A stretch of DNA of 26,947 nt from Hepatocystis sp. ex Piliocolobus tephrosceles (lineage: Eukaryota > Apicomplexa > Aconoidasida > Haemosporida > Plasmodiidae): the NCBI GenBank assembly GCA_902459845.2, contig CABPSV020000133.1, positions 71-27,017 on the forward strand. The letters are read 5' to 3'. Positions 10,208 through 20,901 of the stretch are shown here, one piece after another. The notes beneath the pieces were generated by a model. It saw only the letters and a list, made by a program, of their open reading frames with translations, did no database searches and was not told the DNA's origin. The first letter of the stretch is position 1. Every line of letters starts with the position of its first letter. Made by a program: the position numbers and the translations under genes.

Positions 10208-10501
10208 ACATTTTTTCAGTACATATATGTATCTATATAATTACATATTTATATATGTACAGTATGTATGTCTAATAGTATAAGAAAATACAAGTTGTTA
10301 AATAAAGTGAAACGAATTTAGGTCTGAAACTAGTAGTATAATTATTCTGATTTTTAGTGCAACATCATATAAAACGGCGGAAAAAAATAAAAAAAAAAAA
10401 AAAGACCAAAAGGGAGAAAAAGAGAAAAAAAAAAAAAAGGGAAAGTATATGTGTATATCTTCAATTTTATAAGTTAAATTTGATAATAAAAAGTAAAACT
10501 T

Positions 10502-10536
<35 letters not shown>

Positions 10537-10568
10537 TCTTTAATTTTATTTGGAAAAAATTAAATAAC

Positions 10569-13500
10569 ATGCAAAAGAAGGTGATGCAACAAAAAAGGCT
10601 ATCTACGGCTAAAAACAATGAAAAAAAAAAAAAAAAAAAAAAGAAAAAAAGAGAAAAGAAAAAGCACCAAACAGTATACGTAATGATTAGTGTATATACA
10701 TATGCAATAAAAAAATAAAGTAAATTAAAAGTAATACTACTGTATTTGAAGAATTGACATTGCTGCACATGTTAAAGTTGTCAGCTGGTAATTTTTCACG
10801 GTTTATTTATTTTTATTTTATTTTATTTTTTTTTTTTTTTTTTATAAATTGCAGAGTGAAATATACGCACAAAAAAATGTGGACTTGGGTCAGAAACCTA
10901 AAAGTAGAAACAAAGTATCGAATGGGAAAATAAAAGTAGTAGTAAGAAAAAGACCTATTAACGAGAATGAAAAAAGAAAAAATGATTACGATATAATTAC
11001 AGTAAAAGATAATTGTACAGTATATATTGACGAACCAAGATATAAAGTAGATATGACCAGATATATTGAGAAACATGAGTTTTTAGTTGATAAAGTGTTT
11101 GATGAAACAGTAAATAATTTTTCAGTATATGTACATACAATAAAACCATTAATAATTGATTTGTTTGAAAATAATTGTGTATGTTCTTGTTTTGCCTATG
11201 GACAAACAGGTAGTGGTAAAACCTATACTATGTTAGGATCACAACCATATGGTCAAAGTGAATACCCAGGTATTTTTCAATATGCTGCAGAAGATATATT
11301 TAATTTTTTAAATATATATGATAGAAATACAAATAATAAAGGTATATATATATCATTTTATGAAATTTATTGTGGTAAATTATATGATTTATTACAGAAA
11401 AGAAAAATGGTTGCAGCATTAGAAAATAGTAAGAAAGAAGTTATAGTTAAAGATTTAAAAATTTTACGTGTTTTATCAAAAGAAGAATTAATACAAAAAA
11501 TGATTGAAGGTGTGTTACTTAGAAAAATAGGAGTTAATTCACAAAATGACGAATCTTCAAGATCTCATGCAATTTTGAATATTGATTTAAAAGATATAAA
11601 TAAAAATATATCTTTAGGAAAAATTGCATTTATTGATTTAGCTGGTAGTGAAAGAGGTGCTGATACTATTGCACAAAATAAACAAACACAAACAGATGGA
11701 GCTAATATAAATAGATCCTTATTAGCATTAAAAGAATGTATACGAGCAATGGATTCGGATAAGACTCATATCCCTTTTAGAGATTCAGAACTAACAAAAG
11801 TATTAAGAGATATATTTGTTGGTAGGTCGAAAAGTGTTATGATTGCCAATATATCACCTACCATTAGTTCATGTGAACAAACATTAAATACGTTAAGATA
11901 TTCATCGAGAGTTAAAAATTTCAAAACTAGACCAATTATAAATGAACAAGATGAATTAATAAATAATGAAAATAATACAATAATGGATATACATAATAAT
12001 AATATTAGTAGTAGTAATAATAATAATAATAATATTAGTAGTAGTAGTAGTAGTAATAATAATAATATTAGTAGTAGTAATAATAGTAATAGTACTAATA
12101 ATAATTATTATAGTGTTGAAAATATGACATACAAATCAAATAGTTTTACAAATGTAAGTGATAAATTAATCACAAAATCAGGTAATGTAAAAAAAAAAAG
12201 TGGAAGTATTAGTAGTAATAGTAGCAATAGAAACAGTAATAGTGGTAATAGTGGTAATAGTGGTAATAGTAATAGTCAAATAAATTATAAAAATAAAAAT
12301 CGTTTGAATAGTAAAAGCAATTATAATATAATAAAAAATAGTAATAACAATAAAACAACTGTCGGAAGTGAAGAAAATAAAAATAATACATTAGTTTATA
12401 ATCAATATAACTCAATCAATAATATGAATAATATAACAACACAAAAAAAGAAAAAAATAAACAATGTTTTAAGTTCAAAAAATAAAAGTAATTCTGAAAC
12501 ATTTAATAAAAAAACATATATGTCGAAACAAAATATAAAACAACAAAACAAAATGCAAAAAAATTATATTTATTCAGATGCATCTGATTTCTCTTCTCTT
12601 GATGAAATGAATGATAATTTAAAAAATAATAATAATAATATATTTACAGTTAAAAAGAAAATTAAACAAGATTATACTTTAAAAAATAGACTTAGTTATG
12701 ATAATAATACAAATAACAAAATAAAAAAAAATGAAGCACATACATATAGACATAGTATAGGAAATAGGTTAAGTAATTATGTACTTGAAAAAGGGAAAGT
12801 AAAAAATAAATTCGAAAATAACAATAATAATTCTATATTTATTGATCCTTCTATAAACAATCATCACATTATCGAAACGGAACATATGATTGACACGATG
12901 GGAAATATAAATAATAAATTGCCAAATCAAAATGTTTCAAGTTTCGCCACTATCACTACTGCTACTACTACTGCTAATAATAGTAACAGTAGTAATAATC
13001 GTTTTTTACATACAATGAAAAATATAAATGAAAAAGATGCTCAACAATATAATAACAATAATAATGATAATAATATTTTTTATGATGCCGTTTCACAGCA
13101 ATCTAATAATATTAATAGAATTGTTTCACTTAGTACAAAACAATTTTTAAATAACAGTATGTCGAACATTCTAGGACAGTCTACTTTACATAAAAGTTAT
13201 AGTAACACTGGGTTAAGCGGATTAACCGAGTTAAACGGATTGACCGGGTTAAACGGATTGACCGAGTTAAACGGATTGACCGGGTTAAACGGATTGAACG
13301 ATTTAAGTGGGTTAAGTGGATTAATTAATTATGAGACAAGTGGAACTGAAAGAGGATTACATAATACGAATATTATAAACGATTTAAAAATTAACAAATC
13401 ATTAATCGAATCAATGAATAATAATAATAATGTTCATATTAATAATACTATGGCTAGTATGGATAGTATTGAAAGTGTTGATGATACTTATATGTCTGTT

Positions 13501-14622
13501 AATAAAGAAATGGAAAATTTTGCACAAAATAGAGGAGGTATATTCAACATGAACAACAATAACAATAATAGTACAGGTACATTGGGAGGAAATGAGTATA
13601 ATACCCATGAATTGTTAAATAAAAATTCATTTGACTTGAACAACAGTTTTATAAATAATTATAACCTAGAGCATCAAAGTTGTAGCAATAATGGTACTAC
13701 TATTAATAATATTAACAATAATTCACCTTACATTAGAATAATGAATAATACAAACGAAAATAATAATTTTAATACAAACGAAAATGAAAATATAAATAGT
13801 TTGTTCATTAATAAAGATCAAATAAATCAAAAAAATGTTTTAAATGACGTTTTAAATGATGTGTTAAATAATAGTAATAACATTAATTATGAAAATAATA
13901 CGATTGCATCAAAAGTTACTGATAGTACAAGTACTTATCCTTATACTAACTCCAACAGTACCGATAGTAAAAATTATTTTTATAATGAATATAAAACAGA
14001 TATTCAAAAAAATAAAAATAGTATGCTTAATAATGGTATAGATTCATTAAATATAAATAATGCAAGTGAAAGTACACAACATATATTAAATACAGTTTTA
14101 TTGTCAAAATATAAAACTGATAAAAATAGTATTATAAAAAAATATATTAATAAAGATATTAATAATTTGAGCTTAGAACAATTAGATCAATATGTTCAAA
14201 TAATATATGAAAAAAAAAAAACTATATTAACAAAATTACTTGTTTTATTTAAAAAAAATGTAGAAATACAAACAAATAACGAAACAAGTGATTTAAAAAA
14301 AGATTTAGTAATGTGTCATATATGTAGTAATAATCCAGATGACCAATTTCATTTTTATGCATATAGTAGATTAGAGAAAGATATTATCAATTTAATTATG
14401 TTAAGACAATTATGGTGTGAAGGTGAAAATCTAAGATTATTACATCAATTACTTATTACAGAATATCAAAATAAATCAGCTAATTCAATTCTTTTCAATG
14501 TACATCCTTCTTTAAATAAAACTGGTTCATTAAACAAAAAGTATGTTGAAGATACAACAAATAATACTGATAGTTTTTTTAATAAGAACGACAACCTATC
14601 ATCTGAAAAAATAATTAACTAA
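10569..14622 (+). CDS. Kinesin-13 (MCAK-type microtubule depolymerase)
   Basis: The large exon is 10855-14622. It has no ATG of its own before the motor and is preceded by a T-rich tract and TTGCAG, so an upstream exon must supply the start. My best candidate is 10569-10673 (ATG, Lys-rich, phase 0, donor GTATAC; GTAATG at 10680 also fits). The motor starts at KIKVVVRKRPI. The P-loop GQTGSGKT is at 11200-11223, switch I SSRSH near 11554-11568 and switch II DLAGSERG at 11635-11658. Kinesin-13 class marks are present: KVD in loop 2 (about 11047) and KEC in LLALKEC (11731-11739). Kinesin-13 proteins do not walk; they remove tubulin from microtubule ends, acting on spindles and on flagellar or axonemal length. 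After the motor come about 750 residues of Asn/Ser-rich low complexity and a Gly-Leu-rich repeat. A conserved-looking helical C-terminus follows from about 14140 (SLEQLDQYVQIIYEKKKTIL, then MCHICSNNPDD). The motor at the N-terminus differs from animal MCAK, where it is central. Confidence 0.92.
13207..13323 (+). repeat. 18-bp coding repeat (GLTELN) in kinesin-13
   Basis: An 18-bp unit (GGATTGACCGAGTTAAAC and variants) encodes alternating GLTELN and GLTGLN, then degenerates to GLNDLSGLSGL. Leu is regularly spaced. The codons ACC, GAG, GGG and AAC are unusually G/C-ending for this gene, which suggests recent local amplification. It probably forms a flexible or beta-type linker in the low-complexity region and has no known function. 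Confidence 0.85.
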
Positions 14623-15221
14623 CTTGGATGCGACACATGTACATATATATATATATATATATATGTATATGTATATGCACTTAACATTTGGCTCTTCACA
14701 TGAGCATTACATTATCTAATTGTTCCTGAGGTGTCATTCAAAAACAAATAAATACCAAAAACACGTCTTTATAATTGCTTGTATTTTAACAATCATTAAG
14801 TTTATGTTTGAGTTTGGGGTTGAGTTTATCTTTTTTGCCATTTTTCCACTTTTGCCATTTTTTGCCATTTTTTCCATTTTTTTAATCATCCTCACACTCG
14901 TTTATTTTATACATTTTTTTTTTGTTTAACATTGCTTAAAACCGTAATTTATATAATTTGTTACAGGTATATGTACTCGTACGTATGTATATAAATATGT
15001 ACATTTGCGTATATATATATATATATATATATATACTTGCGTGTGTTTGTGTGTGCCTTTTTTTTAAATGTAATATTTATAAAAGTGAAAAAATTCGAAA
15101 GCGTTAAAATGTTGGGTTTTAATGTGTGCTTATACATCCTATTTGGTTATTAATTTGCTAATTTGAAAAACTTGTAAAATAATTTAAATGAAACATAATT
15201 TTTTGTCATGGTATATATATA
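14623..15221. other. Convergent 3' intergenic region
   Basis: This stretch follows the kinesin stop. It holds (AT)n tracts at about 14643-14664 and 15011-15034 and short TTTTTGCCATTT repeats (about 14836-14880). I looked on the minus strand for a continuation of the RAP-like C-terminus of the downstream gene and found none. Nothing else is recognisable. Confidence 0.6.
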
Positions 15222-15566
15222 CGTCGTAAACATATATGGATATACGCCGTAAACATATATGGATATACGTAGTAAACATATATGGATATACGTCGTAAAC
15301 ATATATGGATATACGTCGTAAACATATATGGATATACGTAGTAAACATATATGGACATACGTCGTAAACATATATGGATATACGTCGTAAACATATATGG
15401 ATATACGTAGTAAACATATATGGATATACGTCATAAACATATATGGATATACGTAGTAAACATATATGGACATACGTCGTAAACATATATGGATATACGT
15501 CGTAAACATATATGGATATACGTAGTAAACATATATGGATATACGTCGTAAACATATATGGATATA
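15222..15566. repeat. 23-bp minisatellite, about 15 copies
   Basis: The unit is CGTCGTAAACATATATGGATATA. About 15 copies are near-identical; variable sites are CGTCGT, CGTAGT, CGCCGT or CGTCAT at one end and GATATA or GACATA at the other. The variants recur in a C-C-A order every three units, giving a 69-bp higher-order period. The unit has no stop codon on the minus strand, so all three minus frames are open and encode the same 23-residue repeat in different phases. That is a property of the repeat and not evidence for a protein. It lies about 80 bp beyond the stop of the 1461-residue gene, next to (AT)n and poly-T tracts. Confidence 0.92.
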
Positions 15567-15646
15567 CGTATGTATTTCCATATATATATATATATATATA
15601 ACGTGTACATTTTTTTTTTTTTTTTTTTTTTTTGTTGTCACTTATG

Positions 15647-18600
15647 TCATACTATAACAATGTCGACATAGTACGGGTAATGTGGTAACTCTTTTATTAC
15701 TTTTCTTGACAACTTTAATGATATTAATATTTCATATACTTGATTATGTAAAGAGGATGTAGATGTAATTGGTTTTATTAGAAAAGGTAATATAGAAATA
15801 AACTGGAGAGTTAAAAAATTTGTATAAGCCAATAACTGAATTTTGGATTTATTATTATTTATATGTTTATAATTAAAAGTGTCAGATATGTTTATGGAAT
15901 AATTGTATATAGTTATTAAATCTTTTTTTTGATCTTGTTCGTTTGGGTTTTTTTTTTTTTCAAGTAGTAGGTTTGTATAAGGGTTATTAAATGTATTGTT
16001 TTCATTTATTGTTTTATTATAACTTTGTATTGGTTTGGTTTGTTTTTGATCAATAAGAATGTCTTTATTAATACTTTTGTTGTATGTATCGAAAGATAAA
16101 TAATTATAGTTATATTTGTCTTGGTTTTTGTTGGTAGTAGTAGTAGTATTTTCATGCATTGTACTAGTAATATTAATTTGCTTTAATATTGAAATATAGT
16201 TTATAAATTTTTTGATAGAATAATTAAATGCTAACTGATGTGTTACGTCTAAAGTATTTTTTTTTTGTAATACTACATTGTTTAATTCGTTTAAATAATT
16301 AAAAAAAAATGTATTAAATAAAACTTCATTATAGTCAGTAGTTTGTTCTTTATAAGGATAATAATGATGAATATATAATATTAAAAATGAGATTAATTTT
16401 AATTGTGTTTTACTTTGTATACTTAATTGATTTATTTTTAAGATATGTACTTGTTTAAAAAAATAATTTAAATACTTTTTTTTATTTTCCCTAAATTCGT
16501 AAATTAGATCATTATAGTAACAAAGATAAAAAGTAATATTAATTAATGATTGTAACGATTTTAAAGTTTCATATTTTTTGCAAATTAATTTGGTAAATCT
16601 TTCATTATAATAATCTAATTTTAGTAAACCGATACATATATTACTTAATGTTTGGTCGGTAATAGTTTCTATGTGTTCGTATATAGTCGTACTTGGTACG
16701 TCCATGTTATTAATACCATCCTCTGTACCAATGTCTTTTTTTATATATTCCTCATTTTCAAAGACAAACGAACGATTTAAAAATTCGTCTAACAACAACT
16801 TACATAAACTCAAGTTTCTAATTTTTAATGAAGCAAAAGAATGTATAATATTACCAATATGCATAAGATTTATCTGAAAACTTTTTTTTTTTTTCATTAT
16901 TATATATGCTACAGTATTATATATGTCATATCTATGGATGTCTAAATTTTGTATTGCACCTAATGTATTACTTATAAGTTGCGAAAAAAAATAGTTGTTA
17001 TAATTTTCAGTATTATTGGTACTACCAGTTAAAGTAATTGCAGTATCAGATTCGGAAAAATAGTATAACCTTTGTGCGATTTGCTTAAAATGCTCATTAA
17101 TAAAATCACATACAAAAAAATGAAGGATATAATTACAAATAAAAAAATGGTTTATATTTACTTTGTCTTTGTAATTATTTAATAAGCACATATTTTTTAT
17201 ATAATTATTTATTTTTTGTATATATGGTGGTAAGTCTTGTTTTGTGGGTATTGCACTTGTCTGCCTTTTGTCACCATCGTTATGTCTATCGTTATGTCCA
17301 TTGTTATGTCTATCGTTATGTCCATTGTTATGTCTATCGTTATCTCTATCGTTATGTCCGTTGTTATGTCTATCGTTATCTCTATCGTTATCTCTATCGT
17401 TATCTCTATCGTTATCTCTATCGTTATGTCTATCGTTATGTCTATCGTTATCTCTATCGTTATCTCTATCGTTATTATTATTTTTACCACTGTTATTACC
17501 ACCATCATTACCACCATTATTACCACCATCATTACCACCATCATTACCACCATCATTGTTATATACCAGTTTGTTAACAAAATTGTATAATAATATTTTA
17601 TTAAAATTTGGACTAAATTCATTTATATGAAATGTATAAGTTATATGTTTTATTATTTTATAAGTAGAATTTAAAAAATTAACAATATATTTTATATTTT
17701 TATTAATATTATCATGTTTATACAATTTAGATAATATATAAGAATGTTTAAGCTTATTTGAATTATTATATTCATAAGGTGATATTTTAAATGTTGTATC
17801 AGATATAAGTTTTTCTTTTCTGCTCAATCGTAATAAATTAATAAGACTAATATAACTTATATTATTAAAACATTCAACCTTACGGTTTATGTTCTTTTTG
17901 TTTGTATAAATGTTACTGTTCCCCCTACTATGACTATCACATACAAATAGTTTAAGCATTACAATCAAGTTTTTTTCGAATAAATTTATTAAACTACTCA
18001 GAACTTTTTTATATTCATTTTTGTTATACTCAAATTGAACAAAATATTTTGTAAAAACATTTAAAAAGGATGAACATAGTTGCATATTATTACTAAGGGT
18101 TGGTATGTCGGCGTTTATTTCGGAACGTATGTTAGTACTTATATCAGGATTTATGTCAGGATTTATATCAGGATTTATGTCAGGATTTATGTCAGGATTT
18201 ATGTCAGGATTTATGTCAGGATTTATGTCAGGATTTATGTCAGAATTTATGTCAGGATTTATGTTAGGATTTATGTCAGGATTTATGTCAGGATTTATGT
18301 CAGGATTTATGTCAGAATTTATGTCAGGATTTATGTCAGGATTTATGTTAGGATTTATGTCAGGATTTATATCAGTTCCCATGTTAACTCCTAAGTTTGA
18401 TTTATTATTTTGTTTGCTACTGCTATTAGTACCAATACCTACACTCGTTAAATTATCACCATGTTGTAACCCTATCCCCATGGTATAATTAAGCAATATC
18501 GGTTTTAGTTCCACAGTTTTTATGCTCAGTTTAAAAAAAGATGAAAATAGCAATGTAAATTCGAGTAAACTAAAATTTGTATAATCTTTTTTTAAACAGT

Positions 18601-20032
18601 TTATTAAATATAAGGAAATTGTATTATATAAAAAATGTTTGATATAAATACATTTGTCTTTATATCTGCTATGATTATTTATTTTTTTTAAATAAATAAA
18701 ATAATTTATTAAATCATGATAAAATGTAATTATATATTTTCTACTGTATTTTATTTTATTCAAATATGCATCTTTTTGTGTTTTTATCAACATATTATAT
18801 GTAATGTTTTTTATCACTTTGTTATGAATATAATTTTTATTTACATTATTTAATATTTGTTCATTCATTATGTTTGATAAAAATAGCTCAAACTTATTAA
18901 TTAAAATAAATAAAAACAGATGGTTGTAATAATTTAATTTTATATGAATATGAAAAATAAAAACTAAATCAATTAAATTGATTGTATTTAGAATTCGTTC
19001 TCCTATTCTATCTATAAAAAATAAGAATTCTTTTTTATTTTTAATTTCATTTAAAAAATTATTGCAAAATGTATATAATGTTAATAACATTTTTTTATTT
19101 ATTAATTTGTTATTAAACATGTAAAGATAGTTTATTTGATTGACTATTTGTTGGTTTATTTCTTCCAAATAAATATGTTTTATATATTTGTTATTTATAT
19201 TACTATTAATTATTATTATGTATTTATCTTTTTCAAACAATTCTCTTATCTTACTTGTTTTGAAATTATTGTAGTAGTTATCTTGTCTTATTACATTGTT
19301 AGTCTTATTTATATTTTTTTTTACATTTCCAGTGTCTTTGTTATTGTATATATTAATACAGTCAGTATAAACAGCATTATTTTTTATATTACTGTTATAA
19401 CAATTATTTATACTGGGTATACATGAACCATCAACCATTATTAATTTATTACTTATTTTCTTTTCATAATCATTCTGGTCATATAAACATTCCTCTTTAT
19501 TAATTGTGTCATTGTTTGTATTTTTTCTATGTAAAATATTGTCATATTTTGCTATTACATTATTTTGATAATTATTATTTTTTGGTAAAACATAATTAAA
19601 ATAAATATATTTGATATATCTGTTAAGAGTTATATCATCGGTTATAATTTTTTTTATTATAAGAAGGTAATTTAACTTTGCAAGTATTTGTATGTGTATA
19701 GGATTGAAGGGTTGTGTTTTGTTTAAAAACTGTTCTTCACATTTTTTATTAAATTCCAAAAATATTAATAGATATTTTATATTGCAATTATTTATATTTT
19801 TATATTTACTTATTTTTGTTTTTAATAAAATATCTTTTTCTTTAACTGTTGGGAATGTTTCCAAAAAATATAAATTGGCTTTATACATCCGATCATTGTA
19901 TTTACAAAGCTCATACTGGTTTAGATTTTTATATTCTACTTTTGCTGTTACAAAGGTAGCTTTCTTATTGCTTGTAATTTTAACTTTACTGTATAACGTT
20001 GAAAGTATTATGTTTTTTCTTTTTTTTTTCAT
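15647..20032 (-). CDS. Large helical-repeat protein with partial RAP-like end
   Basis: This is a single frame of 1461 residues starting at ATG 20032. The start (MKKKRKNIILSTLYSKVKIT) is basic, without acidic residues for about 30 positions, and could be organellar targeting. Most of the protein is helical, Asn/Lys/Ile-rich sequence. The region around residues 1040-1160 has paired helices such as HIGNIIHSFASLKIRNLSLC and TLSNICIGLLKLDYYNE, spaced like the heptatricopeptide repeats of apicomplexan organellar RNA-binding proteins. Two tandem-repeat inserts sit at residues ~551-640 and ~824-921. The last 35 residues (SSLHNQVYEILISL, then YYVDIVIV) resemble the first part of a RAP domain, but the acidic nuclease-like second half is missing before TGA at 15649-15647. 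Known proteins of this type bind mitochondrial or apicoplast RNA. RNA binding here is inference. No intron is needed within the frame. Confidence 0.88.
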   Translation of the reverse strand: MKKKRKNIILSTLYSKVKITSNKKATFVTAKVEYKNLNQYELCKYNDRMYKANLYFLETFPTVKEKDILLKTKISKYKNINNCNIKYLLIFLEFNKKCEEQFLNKTQPFNPIHIQILAKLNYLLIIKKIITDDITLNRYIKYIYFNYVLPKNNNYQNNVIAKYDNILHRKNTNNDTINKEECLYDQNDYEKKISNKLIMVDGSCIPSINNCYNSNIKNNAVYTDCINIYNNKDTGNVKKNINKTNNVIRQDNYYNNFKTSKIRELFEKDKYIIIINSNINNKYIKHIYLEEINQQIVNQINYLYMFNNKLINKKMLLTLYTFCNNFLNEIKNKKEFLFFIDRIGERILNTINLIDLVFIFHIHIKLNYYNHLFLFILINKFELFLSNIMNEQILNNVNKNYIHNKVIKNITYNMLIKTQKDAYLNKIKYSRKYIITFYHDLINYFIYLKKINNHSRYKDKCIYIKHFLYNTISLYLINCLKKDYTNFSLLEFTLLFSSFFKLSIKTVELKPILLNYTMGIGLQHGDNLTSVGIGTNSSSKQNNKSNLGVNMGTDINPDINPNINPDINPDINSDINPDINPDINPDINPNINPDINSDINPDINPDINPDINPDINPDINPDINPDINPDISTNIRSEINADIPTLSNNMQLCSSFLNVFTKYFVQFEYNKNEYKKVLSSLINLFEKNLIVMLKLFVCDSHSRGNSNIYTNKKNINRKVECFNNISYISLINLLRLSRKEKLISDTTFKISPYEYNNSNKLKHSYILSKLYKHDNINKNIKYIVNFLNSTYKIIKHITYTFHINEFSPNFNKILLYNFVNKLVYNNDGGNDGGNDGGNNGGNDGGNNSGKNNNNDRDNDRDNDRHNDRHNDRDNDRDNDRDNDRDNDRHNNGHNDRDNDRHNNGHNDRHNNGHNDRHNDGDKRQTSAIPTKQDLPPYIQKINNYIKNMCLLNNYKDKVNINHFFICNYILHFFVCDFINEHFKQIAQRLYYFSESDTAITLTGSTNNTENYNNYFFSQLISNTLGAIQNLDIHRYDIYNTVAYIIMKKKKSFQINLMHIGNIIHSFASLKIRNLSLCKLLLDEFLNRSFVFENEEYIKKDIGTEDGINNMDVPSTTIYEHIETITDQTLSNICIGLLKLDYYNERFTKLICKKYETLKSLQSLINITFYLCYYNDLIYEFRENKKKYLNYFFKQVHILKINQLSIQSKTQLKLISFLILYIHHYYPYKEQTTDYNEVLFNTFFFNYLNELNNVVLQKKNTLDVTHQLAFNYSIKKFINYISILKQINITSTMHENTTTTTNKNQDKYNYNYLSFDTYNKSINKDILIDQKQTKPIQSYNKTINENNTFNNPYTNLLLEKKKNPNEQDQKKDLITIYNYSINISDTFNYKHINNNKSKIQLLAYTNFLTLQFISILPFLIKPITSTSSLHNQVYEILISLKLSRKVIKELPHYPYYVDIVIV
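17270..17560 (-). repeat. 12-bp coding repeats (GGND then NDRD/NDRH)
   Basis: Inside the 1461-residue gene, reading the minus strand, a GGND/GGNN block (about six units) passes into about 20 units of NDRD, NDRH or NNGH. The DNA unit is 12 bp (plus strand GTTATCTCTATC or GTTATGTCTATC; CCATCATTACCA for the Gly part). The insert is extremely hydrophilic and probably a surface loop. Plus-strand open frames of 117-128 residues here are mirror images of the repeat and are not genes. Confidence 0.92.
18113..18380 (-). repeat. 12-bp coding repeat (NPDI)
   Basis: About 20 units of Asn-Pro-Asp-Ile, with NSDI and NPNI variants, lie within the 1461-residue protein. The plus strand shows the unit as ATTTATGTCAGG. 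Copies are almost identical at DNA level, so the array probably changes in copy number between isolates. The plus-strand open frames at 18080-18488 come from this repeat and should not be annotated. Confidence 0.92.
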
Positions 20033-20901
20033 ATTTAAAAAAAAAAAAAACGACGGAAAAAAGGCATTTTTTTAAATGACAAAAATGTGTAAAGCTGTGG
20101 CTTTTTTCTATCTATCTATGTATAAATGTATGTATTAATGTATGTATTAATGTATGTATTAATGTATTTAAGCACAGCTTTGATATTCGCTTATGTATAA
20201 GTGTCACATAGCATAAGCATTTATCCCCGTTACTTTAATTTTAATTTTTTTTGTTTTAGAGGGAGTAGGATATAATATAGCCGCATTTGCATATTTATAT
20301 ATGTTATGTAAGCTATTGTAAAATGTTTCTTATAGCTGCATATATATATATATATATATATATAATGTAAAAAAAAAAATATATGTATACATATAAACGA
20401 AAAAAAAAAAAAAAATTATATATATATATATATACATACATACGTACATATTGACTCTCTCTATTTTACTGGTGACACACTGTCACCTAATTAGTTCACG
20501 ATGTATGTTAATTCATGCTTTTTCGAGCTAAAAAGTTAACATGTTTTAAAAACGACTGATTTTTTTTTTTTTTTTTTTTTTTTTTGTACAAAAAATTTTA
20601 ATTATTTATTTTTTTTTTTTTTTTTAAATAAAAGCAATAAGCTGAACGAAACGAGTGAACTAAGCAGATTGTGTCAATCAGGTTAAGCGACATGACATTG
20701 CAACTTTCGAATAAAAAATAAATACATATATATATTTTTAATCTATATATATATTTAATTGGAATATACAAGTTCACTTGTTCTGTGTCATGTACTTTTC
20801 AAATGGTTTTTATATATTGATAAGGACAGTATATATAATATATTTTTGATATTTGATTATGTTTTATACGATTTTTTTAAATTTTAAATTTTAACTGTAG
20901 A
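20033..20901. other. Divergent promoter region
   Basis: This is about 870 bp between the start of the 1461-residue gene (-) and the UBC12-like gene (+). It contains a 14-bp repeat (TGTATGTATTAATG, about 20117-20160) bracketed by inverted arms AAAGCTGTGGCTT (20091-20103) and AAGCACAGCTTT (20170-20181). It also holds (AT)n tracts near 20339-20364 and 20418-20434 and poly-T runs near 20560-20585 and 20610-20625. Both promoters should be here. I see no coding exon. Confidence 0.6.

Noticed and set aside
10298..10768. Minus-strand ORF of 156 codons upstream of kinesin-13
   Set aside because: Built largely of Phe and Lys homopolymers from T and A runs; it overlaps the likely first kinesin exon and promoter.
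10849..10854. TTG as the kinesin-13 start codon
   Set aside because: Nuclear Plasmodium genes start at ATG. The TTGCAG here is a splice acceptor after a T-rich tract.
14700..14780. Possible exon completing the RAP domain (acceptor CCTCAG, reads EQLDNVMLM then stop)
   Set aside because: The acceptor looks good, but the peptide is short, has no RAP features and ends at once.
15150..15641. Three overlapping minus-strand ORFs (62-163 codons) of Tyr/Ile repeats
   Set aside because: All three frames of one 23-bp stop-free minisatellite. No frame preference in the substitutions, and no start context.
17224..17630. Several plus-strand ORFs of 117-128 codons
   Set aside because: They are complements of the NDRD/GGND array of the minus-strand gene. 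A 12-bp repeat without stops stays open in every frame, so length is not evidence of coding.
18080..18488. Plus-strand ORFs of VRIY or SGFM repeats
   Set aside because: Same reason: mirror of the NPDI array in the 1461-residue gene.
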